Shown here: piece by piece, positions 58,125-64,000 of the stretch
Layout of the letters: each line of letters opens with the position of its first letter
Position numbering within the stretch: the first letter of the stretch is position 1
Made by a program: the position numbers and the translations under genes
Notes under the pieces: generated by a model
Told to the model about the DNA's origin: nothing
Seen by the model: the letters and a program-made list of their open reading frames with translations, nothing else
The model's database searches: none
Assembly: GCF_040954645.1 (NCBI RefSeq)
Contig: NC_092810.1
Location: forward strand, 75,584,660-75,648,659
DNA: 64,000 nucleotides
Source: Diabrotica undecimpunctata
Taxonomy: Eukaryota > Arthropoda > Insecta > Coleoptera > Chrysomelidae
Direction: 5' to 3'

Positions 58125-58596
58125 TCCACTATATTATCATCAACTTTATATATTTTTAATATATCTATAAGCCATTTAAGCAGCACTGAATCAAATGCTT
58201 TCTTGTAGTCGATGAAAGCAGTGGATTCCCTTTTTTGCTATACACTTGGTTAGAAATGATATAGTCTATAATAAGTTGTTCTTTGTAGCCCATGGAACCC
58301 TTATGGGCTCTATGATGTTGTTTAGAGAGTGTTTGTAGATACGCTGGGCTACACAGGATGTGGCCAGTTTATCCAGAGTTGGAAGCCAAGTAATTGGGCA
58401 ATACTTGGTTGGATCTTGAGTATTATTTTAATCCTTTGGTTTTAAATAAGTTGTTTTCTGGGTTAGAAAACATGGTATTTCCTGCGGATTGTAAATAGTG
58501 TGATTAATTAATGCTGATAACCACTCATGAATACTCCAAAACTTCTTAAGCCAGAATTTTTGAACGTCGCCTGGTCCAGGAGATTTCCATTTATTA
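58125..58596 (-). mobile_element. R4/Dong-type LINE copy B1 (RT fragment)
   Basis: The minus strand reads NNNKWKSPGPGDVQKFWLKK from 58596, then TKYCPITWLPTLDKLATSCV and an IDYKK-like palm to 58130. It aligns base by base with copy A1 over 49.02-48.56 kb. It starts at an AATAATAATAAATGG sequence where copy B2 ends, and stops at the 5' end of the I-type LINE at 58111. Confidence 0.7.
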
Positions 58597-59438
58597 TTAT
58601 TCATAATTCAGATTCAGATTTAGCCATACGGCTCACACTCCCTCTAAGGGGAAAGTTCACTCATCCCAGATACCTACTGTATCAAAAGGATTGAGCTCTG
58701 GTGGGACTCTTTGTATATTATTGAGCCCTAGGTGTCTTGGTACGTTGGAGTATCTTCCAAAAATCTTCTTACGCATCTTGATGTTGAGAGCAGTATTGCA
58801 TATTGCATGGTCTTATAAAGATGTTCATTAAGACTCAGCTGTTTTATATTCTCCAAGAGGCTCTTCGGAATAACTTCAGTAGTAAAGAGAATAACAGGTA
58901 TCGTCTGGGTAATTTCCATTCTTCATTATCTCCTTATTTGTATTTCCAGATCTCTGTACCTGGCCATTTTTTCGTTGTATTTAACATGCAGATTATTATT
59001 ATTAGATATCGCCACATCTATTAATGTTGTCTGTCTAGAAAGCTTATTAACTAGTATTAGATCCGGTTTATTATGTGCCACTGGTTGGTCTGTGAGTACA
59101 GTGCGGTCCCAGTAAAGTTTATAGTTGTTCTTTTCAAGCATTCTGTCAGAGACGTATTGCTAATAAGGGAGATGGTCGGTTTGGAGAAGTGCCAGTTTGC
59201 TAGCTAGTTCTTGGTGAGGAATATTTCCTACTTAGTCATGGCGTTCTTTGTAATCAGTTCTGACAAACGCCTGGCAGCCCCCCGTAAGATGTTGGAAGGT
59301 TTTTTGGACTTGCCATCCATATCGGCATTTGTCGTTTTGGACCTGAGTGTCTTTGACAATATCTTTTAGGTAATTTTTAGATGGAATCACCTGATCCTGG
59401 AATAACGGGGAATCCGGAAACATCTTTCCTGACTTCCT
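58597..59438 (-). mobile_element. R4/Dong-type LINE copy B2 (endonuclease and 3' end)
   Basis: Minus strand: DQVIPSKNYLKDIVKDTQVQ, then KTFQHLTGGCQAF (59390-59260), the endonuclease-type block NKPDLILVNKLSRQTTLIDV then AISNNNNLHVKY (59085-58965) and VILFTTEVIPKSLLENIKQL. It finishes with the same 3' UTR as copy A2, ending at an ATT repeat. Stops split the frame. The 5' break is at about 59438. Confidence 0.7.
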
Positions 59439-59700
59439 TAACGGAACTGAAATATTCGAAAATCGTTTGGGTTTATGCAAGGAAATCAACAGATGTAATT
59501 CGCAGTTTAAGACAACTGATGGAAAAGTATATAAATACATGTTCATATGCTATTCATCGATCATTTATTCCTCAAGAGATGGTGTGGTGGGCGATTAAAA
59601 GAAAGAAGACCGATGAGTATGTTAGCATTATCAGATATGTATGAGAGATTAATAACGATTGTTAGGACAGGTTTTGAGAGAGACTGGTAAAGTTTATGCT
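59425..59700 (+). mobile_element. RTE-type LINE reverse transcriptase fragment
   Basis: The plus-strand frame reads IPQEMVWWAIKRKKTDEYVS then IIRYV and, after a stop, ERLITIVRTGFERDW. This matches the AYDRVPRE--WW-L-KK----YV-II--MYE segment of RTE-type reverse transcriptases. It abuts the R4-like copy B2 on the opposite strand. Confidence 0.6.
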
Positions 59701-61567
59701 GCGCATGGCAGGGCGGGCGCTCATTTGTACAATGAGAATTCATACCAGCAACAATTTGTGCCATAGATCTTGTTTATCTCTCTTATACACGCCGCAGCCC
59801 GAGTGCCCGCCCTGTCATAAGCGCTTCACTAACGATTAAAATACACTGCTTTAAAATTAAATAAGCCCAAAAAACTTATAAGGAAATGATATAACAAGGT
59901 TTGAACTTGAATTTAGGTCCTTGGTGAATTCAAAAATAATATTTCCTAGTTGTTTTTTTTGGGTCCCGAAAATCGTAATTTTGCATTTGTTTCAGATTTA
60001 AAGTGATTGTAACTCGAACACGATCAAATTTACAGACAAATTACAAGAGACCTATTTTGTTCAGAATTAGCCAGAAAATAAAAAAATTTCCAGGCCGAAA
60101 AATTTTATTTTTACAATTAGTTTAAAAAAAATTGTTTAAAAAAATTTGAATAACTTTTCACGTGGGCGACCTCTTGAACCTTATATTGGGGTATCTCATG
60201 AAAGTGAATATGCAAAAAAAATCTCATAAGCATATTTAAAATCCGATTTATAAACCCGAGCTTTTCGCCTTGTCTATTACTAATAATATTTTTAAAAGAC
60301 AATAAAAACCAGTCCATTCTAAATGTATACAAGGTCGTCATAACCAAGCATGCATGTATTTAATTAGATTTCGTAAAAATTTAAAGTTAGATAAAATTCA
60401 GGTAACACCTTATGAAACTGTAAAAACTGTCGGTATTCAAAAAATATAGTATAAAATTATTTCTTTTGAAATAGTTGCTACATATACCTATTTACTTTAA
60501 TATTCTACAATTTTGTAAATTGTTTGAATTATGCGAAGTATTCTTTTCAATTTTTTAAATAATGCAATAATAAATGTAAAATATTTTTTATTAATTTTAC
60601 CAAAAATTTCACTTTTAAAATTGACATTTATGTCAGTACTATTTGTTAAATTCGGATAATATCTATCTATATAAAAGGCTATGATGACAAGCAAACCTTT
60701 TGTCCTGTAAGGTGACTAGGAAGAAATCTGAACTACCAACATTTGATATTTCAATAATATTTTGATTTTGAAACGGTACGGTTGATTTATTGTTAGTTCG
60801 TTCTACAAACTGATGATTAATATTGTTAAATCAGAAATTTCACTCTTTACAGTAATTAAGTTTTTCGCAAAATTGCTAAAAATATAGGTTACTGCAATGA
60901 TAAGGTAAGATCAATGACAAATAATATATATTTATTATATGTCATTGGGTAAGATAAACATACACTTACTGTAAAACTAAAATGACGTTTAATAAACGTC
61001 AACGTTTTACTAAAATAAAATAAAATAAAAACTAAATAAGAATAAATAAAATTAAATAAAATGAAATAAAGGTAAATAAAATTAAATAAAGTTAAAACAA
61101 GTTAAACAAAATTACGTAAAATTAAATAACAATTAAATCAAATTAAGTAAAATTAAATAAAGTTAAGTAAAAGCTATACCTGTAAAAATGCTGCTGTACC
61201 GTTTTTGCTTCATTTCCCATGTAAAATACCATAAGAAAATGCTTAGGTTTATTCTATTCATTTTTAGAAAGGGGGTAGCGAATATGTTGAGACAGAAAAA
61301 CACACATTGCGGCATTCCGCCTTTAGAGCATTACAAATGCGGTAAATGAAAATGAAGGATATAACGAGTATATTCAGATAGCAAAAAATAAACAAAGATA
61401 CTACCAAGGGGGCACTACACATCATCTTCGTTATTAATGAACGTATAGCGACATACGACATATCCCATGACGCTCTAAATGATAATAGAGATATTTGCAC
61501 TATATATAAATGGTGAATTTACTTTATTGACCTGGCCTCTGACTGATTACAAATTACAAAATACTAG

Positions 61568-61570
<3 letters not shown>
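59701..61570. other. No gene recognised; A-rich repeats
   Basis: A+T-rich. 61010-61180 is an irregular array of AAATAAAATT-like units. A 24-bp inverted sequence, ATGACAAATAATATATATTT and complement, lies near 60915-60945. No coding signal. Confidence 0.5.

Positions 61571-61645
<75 letters not shown>
61571..61645. repeat. (TA)n microsatellite
   Basis: About 75 bp of uninterrupted TA. Confidence 0.97.
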
Positions 61646-61647
<2 letters not shown>

Positions 61648-61800
61648 TTTCTGTGGTTTTCCGGGTCTAACTCCGCGTTGAATAATTTTGGTTCTGATAA
61701 AAACCATTATTTTGAAGGCATTTCGGCGAAGTTAGCTGACTCTCGTGTTCGTTGTGTTTACTTTTATAGCCGATCGAAGCGCGCTTCTCTCGAACGGACC
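61646..61800 (-). repeat. Degenerate Penelope-type terminal repeat
   Basis: Starts at the (TA)n edge and resembles the start of the Penelope terminal region at 30680, with shared CCGCGTTGA followed by AAT-rich text. A decayed hammerhead-like segment (ATAATGGTT...AACC) sits at the matching place. Confidence 0.35.
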
Positions 61801-62715
61801 ATACCTCTCATAAGTCTGTTCACATTTTTTAATAGAGTAGTTATTTTTGGTTTCCAATGTACCTCTATTCAGTAAAACAAAATTTTTTAATTTTATCTTA
61901 AATAAATTGAGTTAAGAATACTCTAGTCTGAACGATGTTTTTATGTTATTTTGATGAATTTCTGACCACGTGTAGTTATTGTAAAATCAAATTCTGTATA
62001 ATAAGTACATGCTTCAAAATCAAGTGGACTATATTAGCAGTATTATTAGATAAATTAAGGTACAATACCAGTCAAATACTGATAAATAATTTAGTTTTTA
62101 GAAAATTGGCCAATAGGATATATTGTGTTTTTTGAGAAAAACATTTTTAAAATGGAGAAACACATGTTGTCGAACCTATAGTTCAAATGTAGTAAGAAGG
62201 AGATGACCATTTTGGTGTGTTCATAGGTGCAGTATCCTTGAGGATACGTCGTGTTCTGAAAATATATTGTGGTTCTTCATATAATGGTTAAATTGCTTTA
62301 TTTCTTTTATAAACCACATGGTAATATATATTGTTGGGTGTGTCCATAAAGTTAAAATTTAAAAAAAAATTGTTTTGCTTAATAGAGATATAACATTGGT
62401 AACCACAAATGACTACTATTAAAAAAATGTTTACAGTATACAAATGCAATACAAATACAAAAGTATTACAGAAATAATGTGAACAGACTTACCTATGATC
62501 TTGTCAGTAGGTATGGTATGTCTTGTCATGGTAATTTACAAGCTCAAATAAGACAAAATTTTTACTGTTAATCCATTGAATTTAAATAGTTCAAGCACTA
62601 TGTAAAGTTAAATCTACATTCAGTTCTCAATTTTCTTCTCTCTTAGAATACAAACCTTATTGCTTTGAATAATTTAGTAATTTTCTGGAACCTTTTAAAG
62701 AATTTAGATATCAAT
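61801..62715. other. No gene recognised
   Basis: A+T-rich. Short frames only. Confidence 0.4.
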
Positions 62716-62800
62716 AAAGCTCAAACTCTCTCTATCTCTCTCTCTCTTTATCTTTCTCTCTCTCTCTCTTTATCTTTCTCTCTCTCTCTATCTCTCTTTT
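62716..62800. repeat. (TC)n-rich microsatellite
   Basis: Imperfect CT/TCTA repeats, about 85 bp. Confidence 0.95.
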
Positions 62801-63940
62801 CACAATAAAACATTTAAATTTTAAATTACACATAAACCATTACAGATAGTTCATACATACTGATAATTGTTTCTCTTTTATTGTACTTATTATTTATTTT
62901 GCTTATTATGTCATTACCAAATGTTGACTAATTACTTTAAAATTATAAATCTGATCTATTTAGTTTCTGATACAATCCTTTAATTGTTACATTAAATTCA
63001 TTTAGTCTTTGTAAAAAATATGTCACTATATCAAATCATTTATGTTTACTTCACATCATAGAATTGGTTGATTATATTTACAATACTAATAACATTGAAG
63101 AAGAGCTGTCATAGTATAACCTATAACTACATTAACTATTTTAATTTCATCTCTCAAAATTTATTAGACAACAAAAAAACTATTCCTGTTTGCCAGTTCC
63201 TCCTACATAAAAGTAATGTAGTGCACAATGTACAAACTACCCCGTTTTTTAAATTAAATGTCTGTTTTGTGTTTTGAATGTGTTCTGTTTGTCCTTAAAC
63301 GTTTTTTAATTTTAATTTTTGAAATTTATTTCCAATACAATTTTCTGACACCACAATAATTTCTTTCTGCCTAAATAATAGACCAAAATTGGATCTTTAT
63401 TTACTTGATGAATATAATTTGGAGGAATTGCACACCCAATACTAACATCAAAAATAGAACATCTATCTGTTCTAGATAAATAATTTCTATAAATAACAGA
63501 TATTTTAAAATATACCTCTTCAATAAATATAAATAACTTTTAAATAATATAACATCACATTTTGATTTTCAACAAACAATTTACATTGATACCTACATTA
63601 CTATCCTAGTTGTTAATATCAATTTTCCTCTCAATAACTATTCCTTTACTCGTTAAACAGTTGCAGTAAAACCGATGATCACCTGTCAGCAGTTTACCAT
63701 AACAGATTTTTAAACTGTGTTTTCTTAAACATTTAATAATAACCCTTGTATCGGGATGTAAGTAATATTTATTTAATTTCAATTTTCACTACATCATTTT
63801 TCACTTAATTTTTATTTAATTATTTTAAATTCATATTTAATAAATCGCACACATATAATATTGGAATAATTGCTATATATTTTGTACCAGACAGCGCCCT
63901 AATATGGGTTATTATATTTTTATCATTTAGTTTACCATAT
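62801..63940. other. No gene recognised
   Basis: Very A+T-rich with no supported feature. Confidence 0.4.
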
Positions 63941-63946
63941 ATCGTT

Positions 63947-63991
63947 GACCTGAAGATGCATAGCAAATTATAATATGCGAATCCGGTCGTT
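63947..63991 (+). ncRNA. Hammerhead-like motif at the window edge
   Basis: CTGAAGA (63950-63956) fits the CUGANGA core. A GCATA/TATGC stem (63958-63962, 63974-63978) follows, then GAATCCGGTC (63979-63988). The base before CCGGTC is T rather than A, so the closing pair of stem III is lost. GAC/GTT can form a short stem I with one wobble pair. Similar to the motifs in the palindrome at 21539-21725. Confidence 0.35.
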
Positions 63992-64000
63992 GGTACCAGA

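Overview
The window looks like insect nuclear DNA, most plausibly from a beetle or other insect with a large, A+T-rich, repeat-laden genome. This rests on the mix of repeats (I-type, RTE-type and R4/Dong-type LINEs, a Penelope-like element, Ty3/gypsy and BEL/Pao LTR elements, PIF/Harbinger, Mutator-like and mariner transposons) and on long (TA)n and (CA)n tracts. The species cannot be named from the sequence. No rRNA, tRNA or CRISPR array was seen, and no spliced host gene could be recognised. Almost every long reading frame belongs to a mobile element.

Layout. 1-2.9 kb: a transposon with repeated subterminal motifs, Penelope-type terminal repeats with hammerhead-like motifs, (TA)n tracts and a 300-bp palindrome. 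2.9-5.3 kb: minus-strand remnants of a gypsy element (LTR plus gag) and a BEL/Pao gag. 7.1-9.8 kb: a Mutator-like transposase split by an RTE LINE, itself hit by a second LINE. 11.05-16.28 kb: a complete, uninterrupted I-type LINE with a 12-bp target duplication, the best preserved element here. 17-24.7 kb: mariner scraps, a Harbinger element with TTA duplications, several foldback palindromes, and a second copy of the subterminal-repeat transposon. 26.2-30.4 kb: a broken gypsy element that carries a TARG1-like macro domain and a CCCH-like finger downstream of integrase. 30.5-32.4 kb: a Penelope-like element with GIY-YIG endonuclease. 32.65-38.05 kb: an almost full-length RNase H-bearing LINE with target duplication.

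38.4-41.6 kb holds the only candidate host genes: an intact intronless gene for a secreted-then-anchored single-pass membrane protein, followed by a frameshifted tandem paralogue. 43.6-52.8 kb is a pile of RTE-type and R4/Dong-type LINE pieces; two R4-like copies sit head to tail across a TAA repeat. 52.8-58.1 kb is a degenerate relative of the 11-16 kb I-type element. 58.1-59.7 kb repeats the R4-like head-to-tail arrangement. 59.8-64 kb is A+T-rich with microsatellites and a last hammerhead-like motif at the window edge.

The parts do not form an operon-like system. The leads worth pursuing are the gypsy accessory ORF, the covarying hammerhead-like motifs, the shared downstream promoter motif of two LINE families, the subterminal-repeat transposon and the tandem receptor-like pair.
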